Shown here: piece after piece, positions 11,601 to 25,482 of the stretch
How the letters are laid out: each line of letters begins with the position of its first letter
How positions within the stretch are numbered: the stretch's first letter is position 1
Assembly: GCF_947242115.1 (NCBI RefSeq)
Contig: NC_074728.1
Coordinates: 9,032,221 to 9,096,220 of the forward strand
Direction: 5' to 3'
Length of the DNA stretch: 64,000 nucleotides
DNA from: Biomphalaria glabrata
Taxonomy: Eukaryota > Mollusca > Gastropoda > Planorbidae
Made by a program: the position numbers and the translations under genes
Notes under the pieces: generated by a model
Told to the model about the DNA's origin: nothing
The model's database searches: none
The model's input: only the letters and a program-made list of their open reading frames with translations

Positions 11601-14600
11601 GATAACTCGTCTTTTCAGTCTCACGTTTGGGGTCGTCTGTCCTGACTAAGAACGCTGACGAGAGTGCCCCTTACCTTGCATCATTGACAATACATAACTA
11701 ACCACTTCCAACCATCACCATAGAAACACACACACACACACACACCATAACAATCCTAGAGGTATATTCCACATTGGTATTCAACATACGATATTTTTCA
11801 TTCATTTCTCACATTGCTATTCCTTTATAATGCACATGGAACAGCCATTACCATTATTAAAGCTTTACCTGTCCCAAGGTCTCGACCTATCACATTTAAG
11901 ATAAGATAAGATAATTATTATTGATCCAATGGAAATTCAGTTTATCTCGGTAGATAAATGCAAGCTTCTACTGAGTTGTCTGCGCTTACATGCATTTTCC
12001 TATTGGAAACTTCCACAGGGGACAGAATTTTATATTACTCTAATTGGAATGGTCATTGGCATCACAGGAGCATCACTGCTGTTTGTGCCGCTGTTATTCC
12101 CCTTGAAACTTACCAGTGTTTTTGAAGTAAGTCTTTTTCAATGTGCTCACTTCAGATCTAGCTTCTCTCATAATAAGTCTAGTCTAATTTTAAGGCTTCC
12201 ACGCTCAAATTGTGTTTTAGACAAATTATCTTGTATTGTTAATTAAAATATGGCTACTTATAACTAAGTAGATTATTGCTTAGAAACAATGTTTCAGTGC
12301 TTATAAAAGAAGGGTGCATTTAAACATATACTTTACTCAAAAGAATCTAAAGCAATGCTATTTAGAGAAGGATTAATACAATCTTGCAGTTCGGGATGAC
12401 TATATAATAAATATATATATATATATATATATCGTTCTGATTACATTCTAGATGGTCTCGGGTTCAAACCCTGCCAGTGGCCCTGCCGGATGTTTGGGTT
12501 AGGATGTAATCTTCAATTCTGAAGGAATATTAAAATTAAACAAAACATTAATGTTATAAATAGATCAGATTATAGTTAAAATATTATTCTTTTGGATGTA
12601 TCAACGTGGACTTTTTGTTCATATGTATGAACATGGACTTTTTTATATGTACCAACATGGACTTTTTTATATGTACCAACATGGACTTTTTTATATGTAC
12701 CACCATGGACTTTTTTATATGTACCAACATGGACTTTTTTATATGTACCAACATGGACTTTTTTATATGTACCAACATGGACTTTTTTATATGTACCAAC
12801 ATGGACTTTTTTATATGTACCAACATGGACTTTTTTATATGTACCAACATGGACTTTTTTTATTTATCTACATGGACTTTTTTTTATATATTAACATGGA
12901 CTTTTTTTGATATATGTACATGGACTTTTTTATATGTACCAACATGGACTTTTTTTTATTTATATTAACATGGACTTTTTTTATTTATCTACATGGACTT
13001 TTTTTTATATATTAACATGGACTTTTTTTGATATATGTACATGGACTTTTTTATATGTACCAACATGAACTTTTTATATATATATTAACATGGACTTTTT
13101 TTGATATATCTACATGGACTTTTTTCCTATATATGTATGGGTATGATCTTAGTTGAAATGTTTGGTCTACTCTCTCAGTACCTAGAAGTACGTTTTAACT
13201 CCAAGAGCGCCAGACTTGTTGGAACTTTCCTCATGGTCCTCACACAGGTGAGTCTTTCAATTCATTATCATTTGAGATCTATCTGTATTACTTTACGTCT
13301 ATGGTCTTTTAATTTATTTTGTTCTTAAAGAAATCTCAACATTTGAACTATTCATTTTTAGATTTTTCATCCTTGGAATCCTTGGGCCTTAGGCCTCTTT
13401 TCTTTTTCTTGCCTCTTTTTGGAGGTTTCTTTCCCTCTTTTTTTTTTGGAGCTTCATACCTCTTTATTGGGCTTTTTTTTAAAGATAGATTTTATTTAAA
13501 AACAGTCACCATATTATTTTATATTAGTAATAATACAAAAGAGATATTTTACAAAATCTTATGTATAAAAAGATTATAGGTGTACATAGTCCAACCTTTT
13601 TCGGTAGTTCTCAGGAAATATTTTTTTTTCTGTAACCAAGACACGGTGAAACTCTGGTTATAATCAGATAATGATTGTATTAAGACAGTGATGTTTAACC
13701 AAATTTGACCTGCAGGCCATTTTTTTTCCGACACTCATGTCGCGGGCCACATGACCAAAAATGTACAAAAACGAAATTAAATTGACATGAAACAATTTTA
13801 TTAGAAACTTGGGGATCTTATAATTACATTAATTAATAGGATATAGGAAGTTCATCTTTTTTTTACGCGTCGGAAACTAGTTTTATTTCTCTCTTTAAAT
13901 TTGAGCATTACTGTAGCTAGTTTGACCAGCCAATTACTTCTTGTTTCTTGTTTGTAAATATTCCCATCGATCCTCCAATGTCTAGACGTAGTTTGACTAT
14001 CTTTTATTCGCAGCTCAAGCCAAGAATGTCGTCATTTTGTTGTATAAAGCCGTCTATATGTTTGTTTGTTTTTTTAAACAGCCACAATTTACAAAACAAA
14101 TATGTTGGCTGATTATCACGTTCCACAAAAATATTTATTTTTACCTTGTAGGATACTAAAGTCAGGGTCCAATTGTAGTTTCTTGGGTTCTCTTATTTCA
14201 TAAACCTACACATTTTAAATGGCATGGTACAATCCATCACAGAAAAAGTCATGGTCCTAATGTAGGTAAAGATAAAAAAAAGGGGGGGGGGGATTTTCTA
14301 CACTATGTGCAGACGTTCCGGTGGGCCGATAAAACCACATTGCGGGCCGGATATGTTAAATGTTAAAATAGTAATTATATATATATAATAAAGCATTTGG
14401 AAAAATTGGAATTTCACATTAACAATGTATTTTTATTTCTTCTTACAGTATTAAGAGCAATAGCTGTAAATGTACAGTTCTTTTCCTTATACATGCCTTT
14501 TTGAAATTTTTAAAAGTATTTTTACAATATTTTTCTTGCTTGGGTTTTTGAACCGATGAAAAGTCAGAAAAGGGAATTCTAGAGAGAAAAAAAAAGCGCC

Positions 14601-17600
14601 ATGAACTTAAACTTGACATTAGACAACCAAATTTACCTGATTGAAGTAATGTCATACTTTTGTAGCTGTTACTTTGTCCCTTGTGTCCGGGTAATCGGCC
14701 GATTAGTTTCTCACGCGCCGAAAGTCAGAGGTAAACATTCTTCAGAGTTTTCCGATGTTCTTTTTTCACCATCGGGCCAGTCAACGCCCAAATCGTCTGC
14801 TGATATTTTCTTACATACCGCACTCCAGGTCATTGTGGGGTCACCAATGTAGTCTCGTTTTTTATTTTTTTTAACAAAGCTAATATCAACTTACTGTCTA
14901 TCTGGTCTGTCTGGTCTGTCTGGTCTATCTGGTCTATCTATTCTATCTGGTCTATCTATTCTATCTGGTCTATCTATTCTATCTGGTCTATCTATTCTAT
15001 CTGGTCTATCTGGTCCAATTTTTGTACACTGGATTTTCCCCATACCCATTCCTGTATCAATTTGAAACTTTATGTAACTATATATTGCACTTATGAAGTT
15101 ATGAACTAAGCAAAAAAGAAATTCAACAGTTTAATTATTGTTAATTGGTTTGTTTGGTATTGAAAACAGAAATGCTACGTATTGCCTTGTGTACATGTTT
15201 CTTCCAATTTTCCATTCTCAGATCAAGTTGATAATTTGCATAATTATTTATGGTCGATGAAAATACATGGATCAATACAAACTTTAAACGATTAGTAAAT
15301 TAATGAGTGTTAATTAATTAAATTTGTTCTACATAGAAACAGGGAGCTTGTTGCTGCAGTATTGAGATGTATTGCAGTGGTTTGGCGGCTCTTTCAGTTA
15401 GATAGCATTGTTTTTAAAAAGATTTCTTTAGAAAAAAAAATTCAGCTTGTTTTTATAAAGTTAACACATGTTTTAGAAGACCCTAAACAAAAATATTTTA
15501 TGAAAGGATAATATCATTCAAATAGCAAATGCGATACTTGACACTGAGGCAATGTGTATATCGATCTAGTTTCGATCATAAAGTTTAGGTTGAATTTCTG
15601 AATGTTTCTTTTTCTTATAGATAATATACATGGGTCTGGCTTCGTTTGCTCCAGCAACTGCGTTTGAAGCAGGTATTTATAGTTCTCTCTCTCTTTTTAT
15701 GTCTTTCTATTTCTTTCTGACACACTCTCTTTCTTTTTCTCTCTCTTTCCGTCTTTCTCTTTCTTTCTTTCTCTGTCTCTGTATATCTTTCTTTCTGTGT
15801 CATTTTCTCTTTCTGTCTGTCTGTCTGTCTCTATTTGTCTCTGTCTTTCTCTCTCTTATTGTCTCTCATTCTGTGTCTTTCTTTTTTCTTTTTCTCGCTC
15901 TCTTTCTTTTTTTCTCTCTTTGGCGCTCTCTCTTTTTCTTTCTTTCTTTCTTTTTGTCTCTTTCTCCCTCTTTTTTTCTTTCTCTATTTGGTCGTCTAAG
16001 TTATTCAAACTCTATAACCTATTTCAGTCTCTGTCTCTTTCTCTTTCTCTTCAACTTCCTCTTAGCTCTCTCTTTTTCAATCTCTTTCTCTCTCTCACTG
16101 ACACCATACACACTCTCTCCTTCTCTTTCATATCTTCTTTTCTTAAACATTACACTTAATTCTCAATTTCTCTCACTCTCTCTCTCTCTCTCTCTCTCAA
16201 TCTATTACCCCACACACACACACATACACGTACCCACAAACACATAATTTTATCTGCACTAAGATAAGTTTAATTACATTCTTGTCAGAAATTTTAGTAG
16301 AAAAACATTCTATTTACATTAAGGTATACGCATGTTTAACTTAAGTGTTTACCATCAAATACGTTAAGAAATAATAATTTATTTTTTTCTTAGTGACAGA
16401 GATACCAGTCTGGGCAACTATTTTAGTGACTGGTGCTGTGGGTACACTTTATACAACAATAGTAAGTCTATTTTTATAAATCTTACCTCACTCTGTATGG
16501 TAAAAAGTTTGTACACGTCATTTCTCCCACACTTCTCGGATTAAGCTGAAATTTGGCACAATTATTTTTTTTTTGCCTGACAAAACAATAATAAATAAAA
16601 AAAAAACAAGGATACAGTTTGTGTAAAACACAAACTCAAAATCGGCCCCCGAAATGATCCATCAAGAGTCTACACCAGGATTCGAACAGTTCCAAGTGTT
16701 CATCAGCCACAGCATCTCCATATATTCATTTAGCGTATACTTATATTTTTTAAAACAATAATTATTAACCTTATCCATGCATTCATAATTAATAACATGT
16801 TACATTGTAATAAAGAGAAACTAAAAAAGATTTATTCTTCTTACAAAATTAAATAAATTGGCAACACGAAAAAAAAATTCTTGACCCACTTTCAGGTACA
16901 ATGGTTTACAGATAACAACGAGACATTCCCCTCTCAAATAAAAGTTGATATCTCCATTGTCATTTGTCATACAAACAAGACATAGATCTAGCTAGATCTA
17001 GGCCTAGTTTTATATCTAAATCTAGATTCAAGATCTAAGTCTAAGCCTAGATTTTGAAATAGATCTAAGTCTAGATATAGAATCTTGATATAGAATCTAC
17101 TATATCTAGTCTAGAACTCTTATTATATACATATGTTGATCTGGGCTCTATTTAGTTTTAAGTAGACTGTCAATTGTAGGCCCCTTTAACGACAATATGT
17201 CACAATTACGTGTTGAAAAGTAGTTCGTTATTTTTTAAACTTATAACTAAAACGAAGTTCGTATCAAAATTCTTTTTTAAAATTTACATTTGAATCAGTA
17301 TTCTATTCAATGAGTTAGTTAATAAATGGAAAATATATTTTATAATGATCCATTGACACTTTTACCATTGTGACCTTACATGCAAATGTTTTGTACTAAT
17401 GCACGAATCTATGAATGAAGAAAGATATATTAATGAAGTAGTCCATGACCTTTTAAAAAGAGTTACCTCTCCTGAAGTTTTTCATTGAAAAGTGGTGTAA
17501 TTTTTTAAAAACTCTGCTTGCATATATAATTTTATAAAAATTAGATGGTTCACTTTTGGAAAAGAAAAAAGTAGCCGTTGCATCAGGACTTTGAATGATC

Positions 17601-20600
17601 TAAAATATCACGATGTCCGATTTTCATTTTCTCGTTTCTAGTTTTTTTTCTAGTTTCTGGGATCTAAATGGGACGGACGGACAGACGGACAGACAGGCCA
17701 CACAAAAGTAATAGCGTCTTATCCACTTTCGGGGGGCGCTAAAAATTGAACCAATTCGTTAATTAGCAATTGGTAATTTTCGTTTTGTTTTGTATCTTGA
17801 ACAAGGCAAAAAAAACGTACTTGACAGATGTGGTAGTATAAGCTGAATTAGTCCCCATTGAGGACTCAAGCCCTGAGTGAACCTTTTTTTTTTCAGGCAT
17901 TTAAAAAATCGATCATATAAACATTCACCATGATACACCCTTCTTCCAAATGATAGGATCATAGCTCTTTGAGAAAGCTAAAAGCTTAATAAAAACAATT
18001 GTTAGAAATATTTGTAATCGCACAGATTTTTTGTGTCCTGGTCGAATATGCATATAATTGCATCACCGATCCAAACGAATTGATGCAGTTACACTTAACA
18101 TAAGCTTTTTTTAGAAAGAAAATAGTTTTAACATGTTTATCTTGTTTTTAAATTTAGGAATAAAACAATATTTCTTTAACAGGAGAACATTACCTAGTGA
18201 GTCACGAAAGTGTAAATATAACTTGATTCCCATTTTTATACAGACTGAAGGATTAATGGCGCACTTGTTACTGTTGTAATTATTGTTGTTGATATTTTGA
18301 GGTACTTTGTCACGTACTAGCGACAATATGCAGTCCAGAGATCTGGCGTGCATAATACATATATAATCTTTTTCTTGTTTGTTGTTTTTATGGCGATAGA
18401 GTTCTTTATATTCATATTGTTTAAATAAAAGTAATTGTAAAAAAAAAAACATCTTTAATCTTCATTTTTATAATTCAACAAAGTAATACACTATTAATTC
18501 GATCACACATCACGAACAACTCCTAGGCTTGGTCAAAAACGAAAAATCCAGCGATGCAGATCTACCAAAAGATAATGATGTAGAGAAGGCGATAGATAAT
18601 GGCTGGGTAGATAATCATGTAGAGAATGCGATAGATAATGGCTGGGTAGATAATGACGTAGAGAAGACGATAGATAATGGCTGGGTAGATAATGATGTAG
18701 AGAATGCGATAGATAATGGCTGGGTAGATAAAGATGTAGAGAAGACGATAGATAATGGCTGGGTAGATAATGACGTAGAGGAGACGATAGATAATGGCTG
18801 GGTAGATAATGATATAGAGAATGCGATAGATAATGGCTGGGTAGATAATGATGTAGAGAATGCGATAGATAATGGCTGGGTAGATAAAGATGTAGAGAAG
18901 ACGATAGATAATGGCTGGGTAGATAATGATATAGAGAATGCGATAGATAATGACTGGGTAGATAATGATGTAGAGAAGGCGATAGATAATGGCTGGGTAG
19001 ATAATTATGTAGAGAATGCGATAGATAATGGCTGGGTAGATAATGACGTAGAGAAGACGATAGATAATGGCTGGGTAGATAATGATGTAGAGAATGCGAT
19101 AGATAATGGCTGGGTAGATAAAGATGTAGAGAAGACGATAGATAATGGCTGGGTAGATAATGACGTAGAGAAGACGATAGATAATGGCTGGGTAGATAAT
19201 GATGTAGAGAATGCGATAGATAATGACTGGGTAGATAAAGATGTAGAGAAGACGATAGATAATGGCTGCGTAGATAATGCCGTAGAGAAGACGATAGATA
19301 ATGGCTGGGTAGATAATGATATAGAGAATGCGATAGATAATGGCTGGGTAGATAATGATGTAGAGAATGCGATAGATAATGGCTGGGTAGATAAAGATGT
19401 AGAGAATGCGATAGATAATGGCTGCGTAGAAAATGATGTAGAGAATGCGATAGATAATGGCTGCGTAGAAAATGATGTAGAGAATGCGATAGATAAGTGA
19501 ATGATACAGAAAAGGTGACAGGTAAGGAATTAAAGAAGGATGCATAGATGAACAACTATGAGAACACTTTAAAACCCTTTTTATCCCTTAAGAGTATAAT
19601 TCAAAATTAAAATGTACGAACTCAGTCCTACATCGAGGTAAAAAAAATCATATCTACCTTTTTTTTTGTTATTAAAGAAATGAGATAAAGTACTTATTAT
19701 TAGTATTGTTTCCTGCAGACTGAACCTTACAAGCCGCTTCTTTTATCCCTTAAACTCTGAGCAATCCTATTGCCTGAGTGTATTGTTTTTAAAAAAGTGT
19801 ACAATGGTCATTAGTCTGTATGTAAAGCTGCCCAGTCTTATCTTATTCCAGTCTTATCTTATTCCAGTCTTATCTTATTCCAGTCTTATCTTATTCCAGT
19901 CTTATCTTATTTCAGTCTTATCTTATTTCAGTCTTATCTTATTCCAGTCTTATCTTATTCCAGTCTTATCTTATTCCAGGGAGGCATGAAGGCTGTGATA
20001 TGGACCGATGTCTTTCAATCGTTTATAATGTTGGCTGGAATTTTGTCAATAGTCATTCAGGTACATCGAATTCGTCTAGTTAGTAATGTAGTATTTGCAG
20101 GTTTAGATGGCTTGATCTGATAGGGCTAGCAATAGGTATATATATATAAAAAGGCTTGAGCTGCTAACGTTCAGCCATAAAGTTTTACGTAACTTGTCAT
20201 TCTAGAATCATTAAATCTATATAATATAATATAATATAATATAATATAATATAATATAATATAATATAATATAATATAATATAATATAATATAATATAAT
20301 ATAATATAATATAATATAATATAATATAATATAATATAATATAATATAATATAATATAATATAATATAATATAATATAATATAATATAATATAATATAAT
20401 ATAATATAATATAACTTAGCCAAATAACCTCAACGAAAGGATTATAAAATAACAAAATAGAATGTTTAATAACCAAATAGGAAACTAGATCTAGAATTAC
20501 ACTAATCACATCACAAGCTTTGTTTTCATCTCTAATCATCGGCCATCTTGACTTCCTCTCTTATTTCCTGTCTCGGTCCTGTGTCTCATGGTGCGCAGTC

Positions 20601-23600
20601 TCACACCTTATGACAGCGTGCATTGTAGAGTCATAACAATATAATATAATATAACATAAAAGGTTCCCATGTATATTAAAGATAGTATTTTTATACCTAC
20701 TGTTACATTAGTAAACGTTCACTAAGATTATGAAATATATTCCTAGGGAACGTTAAAGGTTGGAAGTCTGTCAAATGTTTGGGACATCAATAACAAATGG
20801 GAGAGAATCAAATTTTTCAAGTAAGGTTTCTTTTCTTTTTTTTCGTTTTTTAATTATTCTTTTACATATTGTACACCGAGGAGAAATACAATTATTTTTT
20901 ATGGAGTTTTCAGTAAAGTAAAGCTCCCCCCTTTCAGATCCTGGGATCTATAGGGCAGATGATGTTAAGGTCATCTGTTTCTTTGGCCCAAGGTTAACGA
21001 GGGTGTCATGTGGACAGCACAACAACCAACCGCCTTTACTTTCCCCAACTAAAGTCAGCTACCCTTTAGACGACTTTTTTTTTCAAGGTCTACTTTTGTT
21101 TTTGGGAAACATTCCTTAATTGACCATTCTCATTGCCATTTTGTGTTTATTCTTACAACCTCCTACCTCGAACATTGGAAAGGCACCCAGCAGGAAAACA
21201 ACTTCCGCGTATATTGTTCGTCCATCGTGGCTAGATGATGACCACTTTTGTCATCCAGAGGGGCCGAGAGCTTTGCACTAGAGTTTTTTGCCTCCTCATC
21301 TGGCTGGTGAGACCAGAATGTTTGGCTGCACACTGTGCAGATTATTCCAGCTGGAGCTCTAGTGTCATTGACCTTGCTATTTTTTTTTTTTAATCTGCCG
21401 CGCTGTTCTCTTTGTCTCAGCAATTTGTGCGCCAGTTTTCACAGCTCGACGCCATGATGTTTTAAACAGGTGGCTGTGTAAATGCTGAAGGCTTTCAGAG
21501 AAGCTTTGAGGGTGTCCCTAAAGCGTTTTTTCCCCCACCTTTTGAGCGCTTTCCTTCCCTTAATTGGCCATGCAGAAGTCATTTAGAGATGAGGTGGCCC
21601 TCCATTCTGCAGATGTTGTAAATGAAATGTTGTAAACGACCGTTTCCTACACACCACAGGAATGCACGTTTTGCTGCACCCAGCCAAGAGGGAAGATCTA
21701 TTTGTTTACCTTGTTCGTTTGTCTTTTTGTTTTACCACCAGAGTCCCAGCGCTAAGGTCAGGAAAACATACACCCTGGTGCTTGTGCTCAAGACTCTAGA
21801 CTTGTACTCTCTTACATTAACCATAAAGTGAGCCCGCTGAATGTCTTCTACTCTGTTGCAGTTTTGATACTGATCCACGAGTCAGGCATACATTTTGGAA
21901 CATGGTCATCGGGTCAGCCCTCGCCTGGTTCGGAACTTATGGCATAAGTCAGGCCAGTGTACAGAGATATTCTAGTCTACCCACATTAAACAATGCTCGG
22001 ATGTAAGTACAGTCAGTTGTTTTTTTTTTTAAATAATTTAACAACACGATACATAATTACATACTTGTACTCATAAGAGCTTACGTTATGAGAAATCTCA
22101 TGCCTAGCTTGCCTTGTATAAATGATCGGAGCATATAGTATAAGAGAATATTGACTAGAGATGCCTTTTACAAAGAATACAATAATTCTTGTGTAATTTT
22201 TAGCAGTGTAAAAGAAAACTTTAAAAGTTGCTGACTGTATTGCTGACATTATGACTGTATGGCTGCTGACTATATGGCTGATGACTGTAAGGCTACTGTT
22301 TTAATGCTACTGACTTTATTGCTACTTACTGTATGACTATTGGCTGCTGTCTGAAAGTCTGATGACTTTATGGCTACTAACTTTATTGCACCTGACTGTA
22401 TTACTACTGACTGTATGGCGACTGACTTTATGGACACTGAGTCTATGGTAACACAGTGAGTTACTGTGTGGCTATTAAATGTAGAGCAACTTTCTTTTCG
22501 GCGACTGACTTTATAGCTATTAATTGTATGGCTATTAACTGTAGAGTTACCTACTTTATGGATATTGACTATGGCTGGTGACTATATGGCTACAAACTTT
22601 AAGGTTACTGGCTGTATGGCTACTGACTTAATGGCTACTAACTAGAAGGTTACTGACTGTATAATTACTGGCTACTGACTTAATGGCTACTAACTAGAAG
22701 GTTACTGACTGTATAATTACTGACTTTATGGCTACTAACTGTATGGCTGCAGACTGAATTGCTACTGACCTAATGGCTGATAACTGTATAGGTACTGACT
22801 TTATGGCTGCTGACTTTATTGCTGCTGACTGGTTCTGAACGTATGACTAATGACTATAACTACTGATTAAAGTCATTCATTCTTCTCTCCATCTAAATTA
22901 ACCATGATTTTTTAAATAAAATATATTCTTAAGCTCAATTTTACTGAACATGATTGGCGTGTTTGTCCTGGTGACACTGACCTGCATTGCTGGCCTGGTA
23001 CTGTTCGCCTACTATGCTGCACAACAGTGTGACCCCCTAGGCCAGAAGCTGGTGGACAACGCAAACCAGGTAAAATAAATACACTGGGACAGTTTATGTT
23101 TTCACTGAGATTTTCTGTTGTTTTCATTGACAGCAATCAAATATTGGTGCTTAATTATTTACTGTGTTCAATTACTTTGATTTAACATGCTTAAATATTT
23201 AATTTGGTGAAATATTTACTGTACTTCATTTTTTTTGCTGTGTTTACTTATTGACCATGTTTAATAATTGACTGTGGTTCAAATATTTCTCCAGCTGGTT
23301 CCTTACTTTGTGATGGAGACTTTAGGGTATCCGGGAATTCCCGGTCTATTTATAGCCTGCTTATTTTCTGGAGCTTTGAGGTAAAAACCAAATTAGTCAC
23401 AATTTTTAAACAGAATCTTCAAATATTTTAATATACACATTCTGATATAAACATTAGAAATCAAATCAAATCTGAACTTCAAAAGACGCTTAATTAGCTC
23501 GGTACAGCAGACGTAGCCTATATACAAAATTAGTAATCAAGTAAAGTAAAGTTCCCCTTTCAGACCTTGTAATCTATAAGGCAGAAGATGTAAAGGTTAT

Positions 23601-25355
23601 CTGTTTCTGTGGCCTACGGTTAACGAGGGTGTCATGTCGCTAGCACAACGATCAACCTCCTTTACTTTTCCTCAACTAATGTCAGGTACCCATTAGAGCT
23701 GGGTGGACTTAGAGGCGCCCGTAGATACCGAAATTAAAAATCCCTGTCTTCACCAGGATTCGACCCAGGTTTAAAAGCCAAGCGCTTTACCCCCTCAGCC
23801 ACCGAGCCTCCTATACATAAACAAAATTAATAAATTAATATTGTATTTAAGCAGGGGCGGACTGGGTGTTAAGATCGGCCCGGGCATTTCTATACAATCC
23901 GGCCCACAAATTGTAGGCTTATATCATACGAGGGGCATCCAATTCTAGGTCTACCTAATGATGTCCTAATATATGGATAACTGAACGCATGCATACAATG
24001 AATCTTCATAAGTAAGAAATATATAGGCCTTAGGTTGCTTTTTAATCGCCAAGTGTGTAGACCCTAAAAGGATGCAGCCTACTAGTAGCTCTGCCAACGG
24101 ATATAGGTTATTACATTATTTCGGGAAAATGTGTTAGATTAAATTAGTATTAATCAAACTATGGAGTCTGTAAAAGATTTAAAAAAAAAACAAAACACGA
24201 AGCTCAGAGGGTCCTTTTACAAGAGAATAGTATAAAACATTTAACAATTTAATTTAACACTTTCTATAGTCTCATTCATAAGGCCCTTTAGGTGACCCTA
24301 CCGGCCCATTTTTGTACCAGCCCACCGGGCATTTGCCCAAATGCCCATATAGCCAGTCCGTCCCTGTATTTAAGTTGATTATACGGGTTGTTGAGATCAT
24401 ACGTAGCAGTTGGATATGTGCGACTCAAGTCCGCAAGGCAATGAGGATCGATCATTTATTCACAAACACACTGTGATAGTTTCTAGGCATGGAATTATTT
24501 TGTTTTTAAATAGGATGCTGAGATTTAGAAATATGAGTAGTTTCTACACAAGTATAGCTTTCGTTTAAATGTTGTATGTGACCGAGAGGAGTTAATGGAG
24601 TGACTAGGAGTTACTAGGACTTATTTTAAGTCACATTTATTGATTGACATATGAAGAAAGAAATTCAACCGAGTCACTCTTTTTGTTTTTATCTCTCTAA
24701 CTCTTCTTCCCAACCTTTGTTTCTCTCTATCATCTCATTTCATTCTCATTCTTTGTGGTTATCTCTCTCTTTTTTTCTTTCTTTCTTTCTTCCTTTCTTA
24801 CGTACTTTCTTTGCCTCTTTCTTTTTTCTTCTCTTTCTTTCTCTTTCTTTGTCTCTTTCCATTATTTCACTCTATTCTCTCTGTCTCTCTCTCTCTCTCT
24901 GGCTTTCTCTCTCTCTAGCTTTCTCTCTCTCTGTCTCCCTCTGTCTCTCTCTGTCTCTTTTTCTCTCTCTGTATCTGCCTATCTGTCTCTCTTGCTCTCT
25001 CTCTGTCTCTGTCTCTCTCTGTCTTTCTCTTTCTTACTTTCTTTCTTTCTCTCTGCCTCTCTCTGTCTCGCTCTCTCTTTGTCTCTCTCGCTCTCTCTTT
25101 CTTTCTTCCTTTCTTTCTTTCTCGCTTTCTCTGTGTCTCTCTCGCATTCTCTCTCTCTCTGTCTCGGTCTCTGTCACTCTCTCTGTCTCTCTCTCTCTCT
25201 GTCTCTCTCTCTGTCTCTCTCTCTCTCTGTCTCTCTCTCTGTCTCTCTCTCTGTCTCTCTCTGTCTGTCTCTCTCTCTGTCTCTCTCTCAGTCTCTCTCT
25301 GTGTCTCTCTGTCTCTATCTGTCTCTCTCTCTCTGTCTCTCTCTCTGTCTCTCTG

Positions 25356-25400
<45 letters not shown>

Positions 25401-25447
25401 GTCTCTCTCTCTCTGTCTCTCTGTCTCACTGTCTCTCTCTCTGTCTC

Positions 25448-25482
<35 letters not shown>

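Larger units (their letters stand above)
8683..20060 (+). other. Gene A exons 1-7
   Basis: Exon 1 8683-8803 (ends phase 1); exon 2 9603-9718 ([13 protein letters not shown]2; phase 0); exon 3 12019-12126 ([14 protein letters not shown]; phase 0); exon 4 13179-13247 ([15 protein letters not shown]; phase 0); exon 5 15621-15672 ([11 protein letters not shown]; phase 1); exon 6 16394-16461 ([12 protein letters not shown]; phase 0); exon 7 19980-20060 ([13 protein letters not shown]; phase 0). Each is bounded by AG upstream and GT downstream and the phases fit one another. Exon 3 ends LTSVFE and exon 4 begins YLEVRFN, rebuilding the family's LTS-(Y/F)E-YLE-RF block across the splice. Confidence 0.93.

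Noticed and set aside
12584-12968. Repeat proteins over 12.6-13.0 kb
   Set aside because: 24-bp minisatellite in intron 3; openness follows from unit length.
13686-14448. Stronger claim that this is a typical hAT element
   Set aside because: The 8-bp flanks match perfectly but the right end is not a good inverted copy of the left, so it is listed only as probable.
14690-14855. Possible retroelement leader on the minus strand
   Set aside because: A TGGTGACCCC-like word and a short reading are suggestive, but no LTR, flanks or domains could be tied to it.
15615-16247. 205-codon frame overlapping gene A exon 5
   Set aside because: Only 15621-15672 is coding; the rest reads through the donor into a pyrimidine repeat.
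18529-19555. Four overlapping frames of 323-340 codons on both strands
   Set aside because: They arise because a 39-bp unit has no stop in those frames. The plus frame has no ATG, and no splice partner fits gene A.
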